Positions 36,935 to 46,773 of a DNA stretch of 64,000 bases are shown piece by piece. The DNA comes from Chitinophagaceae bacterium (GTDB lineage Bacteria > Bacteroidota > Bacteroidia > Chitinophagales > Chitinophagaceae): positions 310,001 through 374,000 of the forward strand of contig JAHBTK010000003.1 in assembly GCA_019638625.1 (NCBI GenBank), written 5' to 3'. The position numbers and the translations under genes are program-made. Within the stretch, counting starts at the first letter, position 1. The number at the start of each line of letters is the position of its first letter. The notes under the pieces are model-generated. The model had not been told where the DNA came from, did not search any database, and worked only from the letters and a program-made list of their open reading frames with translations.

Positions 36935-37630
36935 ATGAAATACCGGCATATATTTTTTGATCTTGATCACACGCTATGGGATTTTGAATCGAATGCGAAG
37001 CTGACATTGCAGGAACTGCATGCGAACCTGAAACTTTCTGAGTATGGCATACACGATTTCAATCTTTTTTTTGACCGTTATAACCAACATAATGACAAAC
37101 TCTGGGACCGGTACCGCAAAGGATTTATCAGGCGGGATGAACTAAGGCTGAAACGGATGCGACTGACTTTGCTGGATTTTAAAATAGCCGACGAAGCGCT
37201 GGCAAAAACAATGGATACGCAATTCCTGGATATGCTGCCCACCCGGACCATACTGTTTCCCCATGCCAAAGAGATCCTGGATCATTTGCTTACAAAAGGG
37301 TATCACCTGCACCTGATCACGAACGGATTTGAGGTGGTGCAACATAACAAACTAAAGTATTCAGGATTAACGGGGTATTTTAAACAGGTGATCACCTCTG
37401 AAGCCAGTAACAGCCTGAAACCTCACAAAGAAATCTTTGAATATGCGTTTGATAAAACAGGCGCACAACCACATCATAGTATTATGATCGGGGATGATAT
37501 TGAAGCCGATATCAATGGCGCCAAAAATGCGGGTATCGACCAGGTATTTGTGAATCACAAAAATAATCCGGCAACAGTAGACGCTACCCACACCGTTCAT
37601 TCCCTGAAGGAACTGGAGAATATTTTGTAA
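36935..37630 (+). CDS. yjjG: YjjG family HAD noncanonical pyrimidine nucleotidase
   Basis: A 231-residue HAD phosphatase. Motif I is FFDLDHTLWDFESN, motif II LHLITNG, motif III Lys in SLKPHKEIF, motif IV IMIGDDIEADINGAKNAG. The DHTLWDFE version of motif I is typical of YjjG, which removes phosphate from noncanonical pyrimidine nucleotides. Cytoplasmic. A TACCTTTA box lies about 20 bp upstream. Confidence 0.93.
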   Translation: MKYRHIFFDLDHTLWDFESNAKLTLQELHANLKLSEYGIHDFNLFFDRYNQHNDKLWDRYRKGFIRRDELRLKRMRLTLLDFKIADEALAKTMDTQFLDMLPTRTILFPHAKEILDHLLTKGYHLHLITNGFEVVQHNKLKYSGLTGYFKQVITSEASNSLKPHKEIFEYAFDKTGAQPHHSIMIGDDIEADINGAKNAGIDQVFVNHKNNPATVDATHTVHSLKELENIL

Positions 37631-37637
37631 ATGATTG

Positions 37638-39125
37638 TTACTTTTTCACCGAAAATTTTGGATTTATAAATTCCCAATCCCGGATATGTGAAGGCTGATG
37701 TTGCCGTTGCAGTATTTCTTCAAATTGCCTGGCCAGTTCGGGGTGTTGCGCTGCTACGTTATCCTTTTCCTGCACATCGTTTTTCAGGTTGTAAATTTCC
37801 CAGGGGGCATTTTTGTCGGTCTTCATATTACTTTTTACACCTTTCCAGTCTCCTATACGAACGGCTACCTGCCCGCTTTTTTCCGGAAATTCAAAATACA
37901 GGAAAGGGTGTTGCTGTTGTTGGTTGTCTTTCCCCAACAGCGTTGGCAAAAGAGAAATGCCATCATTAGCAGGCGCCTTTACGCCTGCAAGTTCAGCTAA
38001 TGTAGCCATCATATCAAACTGTGCTGAAATATGATCAGAGGTTTTCCCGGCCCGGATCTTACCCGGCCAGCGGGCGATAAAAGGCTGTCGTATACCCCCT
38101 TCATACAAGTCCTGCTTACGTCCACGCAATCCCCCGGTCAGGTTAAAATAGGCTGCATCTACGCCACCCACGTCAAAAGTGGTACCGTTATCGCTACTGA
38201 ACATGACGATGGTATTTTCATCCAGCTTCAGCTCTTTCAGCAAAGCCATGATCCTCCCGATTTGTTTGTCCATATAGGTGATCATGGCAGCATAAGTAGA
38301 CAGGGGGTATTTAGTGGATGCGTAGCCCCTGTCGCCATAATATGGCTGTTCATCAAATTGTCCTATGTATTCTTTAATGGCTTCATCCGGTGCCTGCAGG
38401 GATACGTGCGGACCGGTATAAGGCAGGTACAGGAAGAAGGGTTTTTCCTTATTTGCCCTGATGAAATCAAATGTCTTTTCAGCCATTTTTGTTAATGAAT
38501 AGTCCTTGCTCTTGAAGTTCTCAAAGGCTGAATCCGGTGAATTTTTAGGAATTGGACGATGCACATAAAAGAATGGATTGTTTAATGTGTCCCATTTGCC
38601 GTTTTCCCACAGGTGGGTGGGATAGAAGTTATGCGCCTGCTTCTGACACAGGTAGCCATAGTAATAATCGAAGCCCTGTCTATCCGGAGCGCCTGTAGTA
38701 TTGTTCATCCCCAAACCCCATTTGCCTATTAAACCTGTTGTATATCCTGCATTTTTCATAAGGTGAGCAATGGTAAACGCCCCCTCCGGCAAAGGCATCT
38801 GCCCGCCTTCGGTCTCATCCTCAAAACCGCCCAACTCATAATTACCCCGGATATAGGAATGTCCGCTGTGCTTACCCGTCATCAGCATGGCTCTCGCGGG
38901 TGCACACACAGGAGCGCCGGTATAATGCTGTGTAAAACGTATCCCTTCTTTTGCCAGTTTGTCCAGATGGGGGGTCCTTATTTTTTGTTGTCCGTAACAA
39001 CCCAGCTCTCCGTAACCCAAGTCATCTGCATAGATATAAATTACGTTAGGCTTTTTCTTTGCCGGTTGTGCATACAGAACGCCTGAGAAGATGATGGCTG
39101 CAAAAAACAAAAAGATCTTTTTCAT
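37638..39125 (-). CDS. exported sulfatase (S1 type)
   Basis: A 495-residue arylsulfatase-like enzyme. The signal peptide is MKKIFLFFAAIIFSGVLYAQ. The formylglycine site is C74-A-P-A-R78 in GAPVCAPARAMLMTGKHSGH; metal Asp residues are in IYADDLGYGELG and SSDNGTT. The Ala at the fourth motif position (CxPAR) is an accepted variant for the maturation system. It hydrolyses sulfate esters of carbohydrates; which glycan is unknown. It faces the same way as a second sulfatase upstream, with a 330-bp repeat-filled gap. Confidence 0.93.
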   Translation of the reverse strand: MKKIFLFFAAIIFSGVLYAQPAKKKPNVIYIYADDLGYGELGCYGQQKIRTPHLDKLAKEGIRFTQHYTGAPVCAPARAMLMTGKHSGHSYIRGNYELGGFEDETEGGQMPLPEGAFTIAHLMKNAGYTTGLIGKWGLGMNNTTGAPDRQGFDYYYGYLCQKQAHNFYPTHLWENGKWDTLNNPFFYVHRPIPKNSPDSAFENFKSKDYSLTKMAEKTFDFIRANKEKPFFLYLPYTGPHVSLQAPDEAIKEYIGQFDEQPYYGDRGYASTKYPLSTYAAMITYMDKQIGRIMALLKELKLDENTIVMFSSDNGTTFDVGGVDAAYFNLTGGLRGRKQDLYEGGIRQPFIARWPGKIRAGKTSDHISAQFDMMATLAELAGVKAPANDGISLLPTLLGKDNQQQQHPFLYFEFPEKSGQVAVRIGDWKGVKSNMKTDKNAPWEIYNLKNDVQEKDNVAAQHPELARQFEEILQRQHQPSHIRDWEFINPKFSVKK

Positions 39126-39144
39126 GCAATTATGTTTTTCTTCG

Positions 39145-39168
39145 CAGGCGGGTGTCACCACCCGCCTG
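39145..39168. repeat. perfect GC hairpin in the sulfatase leader
   Basis: CAGGCGGGTG (39145-39154) pairs with CACCCGCCTG (39159-39168) around TCAC. It lies 20 bp upstream of the ATG at 39125 and could end transcription from the upstream sulfatase gene or hinder translation. Confidence 0.75.
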
Positions 39169-39180
39169 TAATGTCTGTTA

Positions 39181-39413
39181 CCGGTCGGTGTCTTCACTAT
39201 AGTCAACTTAAAGAACCTAAGTGCTCAAATACCCTGAATGGGGTTTAATTTGAATAGCCATCGGTGCAACCGGTGGTATATTTGCGCAATTTTACATTGA
39301 ACCCCTACGGGGTTCAACAAAAACTTTGATATTTTTGTCCCCCAACTTTGTTGGGGGCTATTCAAATTTAAGCCCTCCGGGCTTAAGTTGGCTATGGTGT
39401 CTTCACCGACCGG
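39181..39413. repeat. 233-bp inverted-repeat element between two sulfatase genes
   Basis: Outer 29-nt arms (39181-39209 and 39385-39413) match at 23 of 29 positions as inverted repeats; an 8-base core, TGTCTTCA, is in direct orientation in both. Inner 13-nt arms AATTTGAATAGCC (39247-39259) and GGCTATTCAAATT (39356-39368) are perfect. Within lie hairpins TTGAACCCC/GGGGTTCAA and CCCCCAA/TTGGGGG. No coding frame. It looks like a non-autonomous mobile or REP-type element. Confidence 0.8.
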
Positions 39414-39455
39414 CATCGGAGAAAAGTCTTCTTCATGTGTCGCGTAGGTTGTCAT

Positions 39456-40814
39456 TTATTTTGCCGGGAAAGCATGGAATAATGCTGTCAGTTGTTCCCG
39501 TTTGTCACTGAACCGGGCATCACTGTAAAGGTTCACTCTTTCCGATGGGTCCCAGGAAAGATTGAATAACTCAAATGCTTCTTTGTTGTCTTTTTTAGTA
39601 ACCCTCAGCTTCCAGTCTCCATCCCGTACACCCTCCAATGTATAATTGTGATAGTATATCGGCTTATGCTTTTTGCCATAATCCTTCTGAGACAATAAAC
39701 CCGCTACAGATTCCCCGTCGATTGTTCTGTCGGGCAGTTTGGTTTTTGTCCACTCGGCAAGTGTCGGCAATACGTCAATATTGGCAAAGGGCTTTGTAAG
39801 CACCGTATTGGATAAGGTGCGGCCCTTCCAGTAAACAATAAAAGGTACCCTGTGTCCGCCTTCCAGCGAAGTACCTTTTGATCCGCTGAAAATGCCGGCT
39901 GCGCCAATATGGTAGGGCCTGGTAAACCCGTCATCATACATGCGCTTCGGGGCGTTCAGCCAGGGCCCGTTATCACTGGTAAAAATAAAAATGGTATTAT
40001 CCGCCTGCCCCGTTTCTTCCACCGCTTTCCAGATGGTGGCGAGCCCCCTGTCAATGTCTTCAATCACATCTCCGAATTCACCACCGGCAGAATGAGCAGG
40101 ATAGCTTTTTTGCGCGGCAAGCCCGATAGGAAGATGCGGAAGATTATGCGCAAAGTACAGGAAAAAGGGCTTTTGCTGTTGTGTCGCTTTTTTTATGAAC
40201 TTAACCGACTCCTGTGTATACAGGTCATTCAGCGTACTATCATGCGGCTCGAAAATTTCCGGAACGGTATTCCTGAAAATTTTGATCACGGTATCCGTTT
40301 TTACGTAGGGGGTACGGTAATCATGACTGTACAACATACCATAGAAGTCGTCGAACCCCTGGCGATTGGGCAATCCAACGCCATGATCTCCCATATGCCA
40401 TTTACCAACCAACGCTGTGGTATACCCTGCCGGCTTCAGCATTTCAGCGATCGTTACTTCTTCATCGGGCAGCGCCCTCTTATCGCCCGGACCGATGGGC
40501 CACAACAAATCCGTACGGCTGCAATACCTGCCCGTCATCAAAGAAACACGCGAGGGGGTGCAGGTAGGTGAAGTGGTAACAAAACTGGTTGCCATGACGC
40601 CGTCCCGCGCCATTTTATCCAGGAACGGCGTTTTGATCAACGGGTTGCCATAACAGGCGATATCACTATAGCCCATATCATCCGTCATCACCAGGATGAT
40701 GTTGGGCTTTTTGCCGGTAGTTGCAGACTGGGAAAAACCGCTCGAGGTTATGAATATAAGGAGGCAAAAAAATATAGCCTGTTTGGCTGTCTTATAAAAA
40801 CTGTTGTCATTCAT
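39456..40814 (-). CDS. exported sulfatase (S1 type)
   Basis: A 452-residue enzyme. The signal peptide runs from the chosen ATG 40814 ([10 protein letters not shown]) to about SSGFSQ; an upstream start at 40928 would put it inside the protein. The formylglycine signature is C85-T-P-S-R89 in [17 protein letters not shown]. Metal and active-site segments are [23 protein letters not shown] and [12 protein letters not shown]. It is closer to N-acetylgalactosamine-6-sulfatase or arylsulfatase A-like enzymes than its neighbour; the glycan is unknown. Confidence 0.94.
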   Translation of the reverse strand: MNDNSFYKTAKQAIFFCLLIFITSSGFSQSATTGKKPNIILVMTDDMGYSDIACYGNPLIKTPFLDKMARDGVMATSFVTTSPTCTPSRVSLMTGRYCSRTDLLWPIGPGDKRALPDEEVTIAEMLKPAGYTTALVGKWHMGDHGVGLPNRQGFDDFYGMLYSHDYRTPYVKTDTVIKIFRNTVPEIFEPHDSTLNDLYTQESVKFIKKATQQQKPFFLYFAHNLPHLPIGLAAQKSYPAHSAGGEFGDVIEDIDRGLATIWKAVEETGQADNTIFIFTSDNGPWLNAPKRMYDDGFTRPYHIGAAGIFSGSKGTSLEGGHRVPFIVYWKGRTLSNTVLTKPFANIDVLPTLAEWTKTKLPDRTIDGESVAGLLSQKDYGKKHKPIYYHNYTLEGVRDGDWKLRVTKKDNKEAFELFNLSWDPSERVNLYSDARFSDKREQLTALFHAFPAK

Positions 40815-40929
40815 CGCTGCAGTTAATTTTTTAATCAAAAGGAGACCCCATGCCAGATCAGCAGAAAGGTATAGTCTACCGGCAACCACCTCATTTTCAT
40901 CCCGAAGTTTCGGGATCCACATTTTCAAA

Positions 40930-43767
40930 TTAATGTGCTTCCAACCAACTCCTCCCTTCCCCCACTTCTGCTACCACAGGTACGTCGTTGGGCAACGGCA
41001 TAGCGGTTTGCATGTTTTCTATGATCAGGGCTTTCAGATCGGTCGCTTCTTCTTTTATCGCGTCAAAGATCAGCTCATCGTGCACCTGCAATATCATTTT
41101 GCTCCGCATGTTTTCTTTCTTCATGGCTGCATGCACTTTTATCATCGCCAGTTTGATCATATCGGCCGCGCTGCCCTGTATCGGCGAGTTGATGGCATTG
41201 CGCTCCGCGTAGCCCCGTACCGTAAAGTTGGAAGAGTTGATATCCCGCAGCCAGCGCTTACGTCCCATCAGCGTTTGCACATACCCGTGCTCCCGGGCAA
41301 AGTTGATGCTGCTGTTCATATACTGATCGATGGCGGCAAACTGCTTTTTGTAGTTCTCTATGATCTCTTTGGCTTCCGTACGGCTGATGCCCAGGTTGTC
41401 GGCCAGCCCGAAAGCGCCCTGTCCGTATATGATGCCGAAGTTCACGCTTTTGGCTTTATAACGCTGCTCTTTGGTTACTTCCGCTTCCGGCACATTATAC
41501 ACTTTCGCTGCAGTAGCGGCATGTATGTCTTTTCCCATACGGAACGATTCACACATTTCCGGATCACCGCTGATAGCGGCTACTATCCGCAGCTCTATCT
41601 GCGAGTAGTCGGCCGACAGTAAGATGTGCTGGCTGTCCCGTGGAATAAATGCTTTTCGTATCTCCCTGCCTTTAGCGGTCCTGACCGGAATATTCTGCAG
41701 GTTGGGGTTGTTGCTGGCCAGCCTGCCGGTAACGGCTACCGCCTGGGCATAGGTGGTATGCACCCTGCCCGTCTTCGGGTTCACCATCAACGGCAGTGCA
41801 TCTATATAGGTAGATTTCAGTTTGGTAAGCTCCCGGTAGGTGAGGATATCTTCCACGATCTTGTTTTTATACGACAGCTTCAGCAACACGTCCTCACCGG
41901 TACCGTACTGCCCGGTTTTGGTTTTTTTGGCCTTGGGATCCAGCTTCAGCTTATCAAACAATACCTCCCCGAGTTGTTTGGGTGAAGCCAGGTTAAACCG
42001 CACCCCTGCCTGCTCATACACTTTTTCTTCAGCTTCCTTTGCTTCCGCATCCAGTACCTTTGAGTATTCTGCCAGGAAATCCGTATCTATTTTCACCCCC
42101 TCAAATTCCATATCCGCCAGTACTTTCACCAGTGGGTTTTCCACTTCGTAAAATACTTTTTCCACCGACTTTACTTTCAGCTCCGGCAGCAGGTATTGTT
42201 TCAGTTGTAGTGTAATATCCGCATCCTCCGCGGCGTATTCTGTGATCTTCTCCAGCTCCACATCCCGCATATTTCCCTGGTTTTTTCCTTTTTTACCGAT
42301 CAACTCTTCTATATGCACCGGCTCATAGCCCAGGTATTGTGCGCTGAGCATATCCATCCCCCTTTTGCCATCCGGATCTACCACGTAGTGCGCCAGCATG
42401 GTATCAAAAATATCGCCCGCGATCACAATATCATACCAGCGGAGCACCAGCATATCAAACTTTACGTTCTGCCCTATCCATACCATGTTCTTATTGTCGA
42501 AAACAGGCTTAAAGATCTCAAGGATGGCGAGCGTTTGTTCCCTGTCGGCCGGGCAGGGGATATAATAAGCCTCGCCGGGTTTCCAGGAAAAGCTCATTCC
42601 CACCAACTCAGAATTATTGGCGTCAATACCCGTGGTTTCGGTATCAAAACAAACCTCTTTTTGTTTGTTGATGGTTGCTACCAGGTCTTTCAGCGCAGCC
42701 GTTTCCGTAACTGCTGTATAGGTATGCGGCGTGTTGTTGATGTTCTTTGCCGCGCCGGCTACAACGATTTCCTCTTCTTCTACCGGTTTTACTGTTTTTT
42801 TAGAAGGGGCGGTCTCCACCGCATTGCCAAACAGGTCTGTTTGCACTACGCCTCTGCTGCCTTTGTCCGCCGTATTTTTTGCCGCTATGGAAATGCTTTC
42901 TCCCAACAAGCGCTGCGCGATGGTACGAAACTCCAGCTTGGTAAAAATATCCTTTAAAACCTCCCTGTTCCAGTCTGACAACTGAAAATCTTCTTCGTGA
43001 AATTCTACCGGCACGTCCGTGATAATGGTAGCCAGTTTTTTGCTGAGTATGGCATCCTCCCTGCCATTCCTTATTTTCTCACCCAATGCGCCTTTGATCG
43101 TATCCGCGTTTTCCAGCACATTTTCCAGGGTTTCATATTCAGCAAGCAACTTTGCGGCTGTTTTTTCACCCACACCGGCTATGCCCGGAATATTATCCAC
43201 CGCATCTCCCATCAGCCCCAGCACATCTACCACCTGCTCTACCGATTTAATGTTCCATTTGGCGCATACTTCTTCGGGACCCAGTATTTCAGGGTCGCCT
43301 CCCTGGTAGCCGGGTTTATATATTTTTATTTTTTCCGCTACCAACTGACCGTAATCCTTATCAGGGGTCACCATATACACTTCGTAACCCTGGGCAGCCG
43401 CTTTTTTACTGAGCGTACCAATGATGTCATCCGCCTCGTAACCATCCGATTCTATTACCGGGATATTGAAGCCCTTAATTATTTCCTTGATATCCGGGAT
43501 AGCAGCCAGCAGGTCTTCCGGCGCCTCCTGCCGGTTGGCTTTGTAATCGGCAAAGTCGGTGTGCCGTTCCGTAGGCGCGTGGGTATCGAAGCACACCGCC
43601 ATATGAGTGGGCTTCCGGTTATTGATGAGTTCCAGCAGGGTATTCGTAAATCCAAACTGGGCATTGGTATTATGTCCTTTAGAGGTGATCCTCGGGGTTT
43701 TGATCAAGGCATAGTAGGCTCTGAATATTAACGCAAGCGCGTCCAGTAAGAACAGCTTTTTCTCCAT
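40930..43767 (-). CDS. polA: DNA polymerase I
   Basis: A 945-residue protein with all three domains. Residues 1-300 are the 5'-3' exonuclease ([46 protein letters not shown]). The 3'-5' exonuclease keeps its acidic residues ([39 protein letters not shown]). The polymerase has motif [14 protein letters not shown], the O-helix [15 protein letters not shown] and motif [12 protein letters not shown] chose ATG 43767; the frame is open upstream only because a repeat region has no stops. Confidence 0.98.
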   Translation of the reverse strand: MEKKLFLLDALALIFRAYYALIKTPRITSKGHNTNAQFGFTNTLLELINNRKPTHMAVCFDTHAPTERHTDFADYKANRQEAPEDLLAAIPDIKEIIKGFNIPVIESDGYEADDIIGTLSKKAAAQGYEVYMVTPDKDYGQLVAEKIKIYKPGYQGGDPEILGPEEVCAKWNIKSVEQVVDVLGLMGDAVDNIPGIAGVGEKTAAKLLAEYETLENVLENADTIKGALGEKIRNGREDAILSKKLATIITDVPVEFHEEDFQLSDWNREVLKDIFTKLEFRTIAQRLLGESISIAAKNTADKGSRGVVQTDLFGNAVETAPSKKTVKPVEEEEIVVAGAAKNINNTPHTYTAVTETAALKDLVATINKQKEVCFDTETTGIDANNSELVGMSFSWKPGEAYYIPCPADREQTLAILEIFKPVFDNKNMVWIGQNVKFDMLVLRWYDIVIAGDIFDTMLAHYVVDPDGKRGMDMLSAQYLGYEPVHIEELIGKKGKNQGNMRDVELEKITEYAAEDADITLQLKQYLLPELKVKSVEKVFYEVENPLVKVLADMEFEGVKIDTDFLAEYSKVLDAEAKEAEEKVYEQAGVRFNLASPKQLGEVLFDKLKLDPKAKKTKTGQYGTGEDVLLKLSYKNKIVEDILTYRELTKLKSTYIDALPLMVNPKTGRVHTTYAQAVAVTGRLASNNPNLQNIPVRTAKGREIRKAFIPRDSQHILLSADYSQIELRIVAAISGDPEMCESFRMGKDIHAATAAKVYNVPEAEVTKEQRYKAKSVNFGIIYGQGAFGLADNLGISRTEAKEIIENYKKQFAAIDQYMNSSINFAREHGYVQTLMGRKRWLRDINSSNFTVRGYAERNAINSPIQGSAADMIKLAMIKVHAAMKKENMRSKMILQVHDELIFDAIKEEATDLKALIIENMQTAMPLPNDVPVVAEVGEGRSWLEAH

Positions 43768-44099
43768 CCTGCTAAGGTAGAGAATTTTTAAGTCGCAGGA
43801 GGCAGGGAGCAAGTGGACAGTGGTAAGTAGTAAGTGGACAGTGGTTAGCTGCAGGTTGCAAGTCTCAGGTCGCTTTTTAGGTGGCCGCTTTTTGCAAAGC
43901 AGCATCTTAGCACCCCTTCTTTGTCATTTTGATCCCGCTTTTTTTCTTTGTAATTAGCACAGGGCCGCAGGCGGGAGAGAAATCTATCCCCTGGAGGGTG
44001 GGAGTGGTTGGAGGTCGCAGGATGCAAGTCCCAGGTTACAAGGGGCAAGTGGAGAGGGAACAGTGATTAGTTGTGTATGCAGGTTGCAGATGGTATGCC
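43768..44099. repeat. degenerate tandem repeats between polA and the EEP gene
   Basis: The words AGTGGACAGTGGT (twice, near 43811-43850), GCAGGTTGCAAGTC, GCAGGATGCAAGTCCCAGG and GCAGGTTGCAG recur in loose order. A copy of the same family follows acpH at 6987-7028. No gene is seen in this 330-bp stretch. Confidence 0.6.
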
Positions 44100-44132
44100 A
44101 GGGTTTCCAACCTTCGGAAGGTTGGAAACCCT
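44100..44132 (-). terminator. 15-bp hairpin abutting a stop codon
   Basis: AGGGTTTCCAACCTT (44100-44114) pairs perfectly with AAGGTTGGAAACCCT (44118-44132) around a 3-nt loop. The stop codon of the minus-strand EEP gene begins right next to it, so it is the likely 3' end signal of that gene. No T-run follows. Confidence 0.75.
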
Positions 44133-45131
44133 TTATAAAACAAAATCCACCAGTACCGGAAGGTGATCGCTCAAAGCAAAGCCTTTGGGATCTTCATTAT
44201 TTAGGCGGAAACTGCCCTCAAATAATGACATGTGCTGCTTTATTTGTTTGGAAAGGGTTCCCGCCGCATATATATAATCAATTCTCCTGGTGGGTTTAAT
44301 TGAATCGAAGGTATATCCGTCACCGGAGACATTTTTTATAAATGTATCTACCAGCCCTGCCTGCTGTAAGCTGTTATACTCCGGCATATCCGGTGTATGG
44401 TTCAAATCTCCCTGAAGCAAAACGGAGTCGGAACCGTTTGCCAGATCGTATTGTATGGATGCTGTCATCTCCTTTATCTCTGCCAGCCTCAGCCGGGTAT
44501 CGTTCTCTTCCTTTCTGAAGGGCCAAAGATGGGCTGAGTGCACCGTGATCGCTTTCCCATCCGGCAACCGCAGCTTCGCCCTGCCCCAGTGCCGTGTAAA
44601 TAATTCTTTGGGGTTGTTACGTTCCTTATTCAGAAAAGGCCTGTTTTCAGCGCTGATGATCTCGTACCTGGTTAAAACAGCCCCCGGAAAACCTCCCGGA
44701 AAATAGGCATAGTTCAAATCCAGCATTTTTGCCATTTGCGCTACCACCTTCTCATCCGGGCCTTCGGAGAAGTTAATAATATCCGGTTGATACAATGCCA
44801 ACTCCAGCATCATCCGTTGAGGGATCTGGCCCATATCCCTGGCGGTTTTCACCAACTCACTATTTTCCCCCGGAGGCAACGCACTCCCATTAATACCCTT
44901 ATAGCCTATACAGCCGTTAAAAACATTGTAGGTAATGGACCTTAACCTTTTTTCATCGTTATCATCATTCTCCTTCTTCACCCATCCGGGCTGGTTGCTA
45001 CCGGCATGCGAAGACATATCAAAAGGAAGTAAGCTCAGGCCCAAAAGGGATAAAGAGGATTGTTTCAAAAAGGCTTTTCTTGTAACCTGACCCCGGGCGT
45101 TCACCTGAGTTGTATTTTTATTCCCACACAT
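44133..45131 (-). CDS. endonuclease/exonuclease/phosphatase family protein
   Basis: A 332-residue DNase-I-fold protein with an export-type N-terminus (VTRKAFLKQSSLSLLGLSLL). Catalytic segments are IINFSEGPDE (Glu), HSAHLWPFR (His), LLQGDLNHTPD (Asp, Asn), RRIDYIYA (Asp) and LSDHLPVLVDF (final Asp-His). These enzymes cut DNA or phosphoesters such as sphingomyelin or inositol phosphates; exported ones are usually nutrient-scavenging. The substrate cannot be named. Confidence 0.9.
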   Translation of the reverse strand: MCGNKNTTQVNARGQVTRKAFLKQSSLSLLGLSLLPFDMSSHAGSNQPGWVKKENDDNDEKRLRSITYNVFNGCIGYKGINGSALPPGENSELVKTARDMGQIPQRMMLELALYQPDIINFSEGPDEKVVAQMAKMLDLNYAYFPGGFPGAVLTRYEIISAENRPFLNKERNNPKELFTRHWGRAKLRLPDGKAITVHSAHLWPFRKEENDTRLRLAEIKEMTASIQYDLANGSDSVLLQGDLNHTPDMPEYNSLQQAGLVDTFIKNVSGDGYTFDSIKPTRRIDYIYAAGTLSKQIKQHMSLFEGSFRLNNEDPKGFALSDHLPVLVDFVL

Positions 45132-45422
45132 GGTACCTGGTGATTTTAAAATGGTATAACTGCCTGGAACAGGCTGTTGAAACGGATTTTATATCAGGAA
45201 TGAAATTACGGAATATTGACCGCATTATCGCCTGGTCACCACCTCCAAAGGTTCTTTCTACTATTTGACCAATGATCCCCACTGCCAGGTTCAGCACATC
45301 TCAGGTATAATAAGGTCCATAAACTGAAAAACTGTCCCGATTGACTTCGGAACAGTTTTTTTATCTGCCTGGCAACGGTTTTTAAAACTTCCCGGTGGTG
45401 TCTGCTTGGTACATCTTTTTCC
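45132..45422. other. intergenic region with a bidirectional terminator
   Basis: No coding frame. It holds the hairpin at 45327-45362 and otherwise low-information sequence between the EEP gene start and the broken minus-strand gene. Confidence 0.5.
45327..45364. terminator. AAAAACTGT/ACAGTTTTT terminator
   Basis: AAAAACTGTCCCGA (45327-45340) pairs, with one mismatch, with TTCGGAACAGTTTTT (45346-45360), followed by more T. The A-tract on the other side makes it bidirectional. Reading on the minus strand it would end the broken gene at 45423-45653. Confidence 0.75.
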
Positions 45423-45653
45423 TCATTTAGCGGTATCGCGGTGACGGTTCTTCAGGAACCCGCCTATGTGTATCACTTCCCTTACATCTATTATTAAATG
45501 CGCCGCTTCCACCAGCTTTACCAGGTGCCGCTGCAAGGCCATGGTGTCCTGCTCCAGGTCTTCCCTGAATTCCGAAAGCGCGGCATCAACAATTTCTTCC
45601 AGGTCATGGAGCCACTCTTCCAGGGAGCGGTATTTAAAGAAACGCCCTTTCCA
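45423..45653 (-). pseudogene. 3' remnant of an unrecognised gene
   Basis: A 76-codon minus-strand frame with strong coding character (SLEEWLHDLEEIVDAALSEF, then LVKLVEAAHLIIDVREV) ending in TGA at 45423. It has no start: an in-frame stop sits at 45656-45654 directly before the first codon, and the first ATG falls at codon 38. The break coincides with the 5' end of the HNH gene on the other strand. The simplest reading is that this gene lost its 5' part when the HNH gene arrived. The family is unknown; the fragment looks helical. Confidence 0.5.
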
Positions 45654-45701
45654 TTATTTTTGAACAAATATTGTAACTTAACAGTAGTAATCCCACCCCG
45701 T

Positions 45702-46577
45702 TTGCAACCAGACTTTAAAATAAATGAAATTGTTCAAAGAGCGACCATCCACAACGCATATGGAGGAAACCCCCAGTCCGGCATTTCCGCTTCCGCAAAA
45801 TATCCATTCATTTTCATTTTTTCAAGTACTACCGGCCACAAACACGGTTATAAAGATCGGTGGGAAAACGAAAATGTATTTTCTTATACGGGAGAAGGTC
45901 AAAAGGGAAACATGGATTTTGTAAGAGGCAACTTAGCTTTGCTGGAACATAAGAAAAATAACAGAAGCGTTTTTCTATTTGAATATGTTGCAAAAGGATT
46001 AGTGCAATATAGGGGAGAATTAGAGTTGATTGATTACGATTTTTTCACAGGGCCAGATAGTAATGGGGACGAAAGAACAGCTATTAAATTCTTTTTAAAG
46101 AAAAAGGGAGTAACCCTTAGCTATCGAGAAGATTTTCGGGAATTGATATTAGAAGACCCACCTGCTGAATATCGTACTCAAATTCCAAATGAAACCGAGC
46201 GAAAAGGATTGGTTACTTCTCGTATAGGGCAAGGCGCTTACCGAAAAAGTGTATTACACCGATGGAACTTTGCCTGCGCGGTAACCGGATATGAAAAGCA
46301 TGAAATCTTAATTGCCTCACATATTGTACCATGGAGGCACGCCAACAATGACGAAAGATTAGACGTGCACAATGGTATATTACTTTCACCCACTTACGAT
46401 GCATTGTTTGATCAACACCTCATCAGTTTTGAAAACAACGGTAAAATTATTCTATCAAATACGCTTACAGCAAGCAATTATCATAAATTAGGTGTCGATG
46501 GAAAGGAATTGATTAAAAATCTATCACAAGAAAACCATCGCTATCTCGACCGGCATAGAAACGAGATTATATTGTAG
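45702..46577 (+). CDS. SRA-like/HNH type IV restriction endonuclease (TTG start)
   Basis: A 291-residue protein. The N-terminal part (EIVQRATIHNAYGGNPQSGI, FIFIFSSTTGHKHGY, FLFEYVAKGLVQYRGELEL) resembles the SRA-type modified-DNA-reading domain of ScoMcrA-like enzymes. The C-terminal HNH_2 domain has C192 in CAVTG, SHIVPW at 206-211, and DVHNGILLSPTYDALFD. Enzymes of this design cut DNA carrying modified bases or phosphorothioates. The TTG at 45702 gives the family start (QPDFKINEIVQRA); a TTG at 45660 is the alternative. No methylase is nearby, as expected for type IV. Confidence 0.85.
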   Translation: MQPDFKINEIVQRATIHNAYGGNPQSGISASAKYPFIFIFSSTTGHKHGYKDRWENENVFSYTGEGQKGNMDFVRGNLALLEHKKNNRSVFLFEYVAKGLVQYRGELELIDYDFFTGPDSNGDERTAIKFFLKKKGVTLSYREDFRELILEDPPAEYRTQIPNETERKGLVTSRIGQGAYRKSVLHRWNFACAVTGYEKHEILIASHIVPWRHANNDERLDVHNGILLSPTYDALFDQHLISFENNGKIILSNTLTASNYHKLGVDGKELIKNLSQENHRYLDRHRNEIIL

Positions 46578-46773
46578 TTTTTCTACGCCGTGTTTGGTAT
46601 CACCAACAACATTAGTTCCCCTTTAGTGTACTATGGATAACCTATCCCCGATTTGATTTTTTTATCCAACCCGGTCTTTTCACCTTTACATTCCTAAGGT
46701 AACCTCCGCAACAATACCTTTTACAGGGCAGTATCCGCAAGCTTCCTTATCATTCATTTCAAAATACTCTCTC

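Noticed and set aside
40804..43731. Several long plus-strand open frames opposite polA (for example 40804-41622 and 42997-43731)
   Set aside because: They lie antisense to a complete, well-conserved polymerase gene and their translations are Cys/His/Arg-rich with no recognisable domain.
43768..43905. N-terminal extension of PolA
   Set aside because: The extra codons translate the degenerate repeats upstream; the conserved protein starts at ATG 43767.
45498..45701. Extended N-terminus of the HNH protein from ATG 45498
   Set aside because: This part is antisense to the minus-strand gene remnant and has no similarity to the SRA-like start, which begins at 45702.
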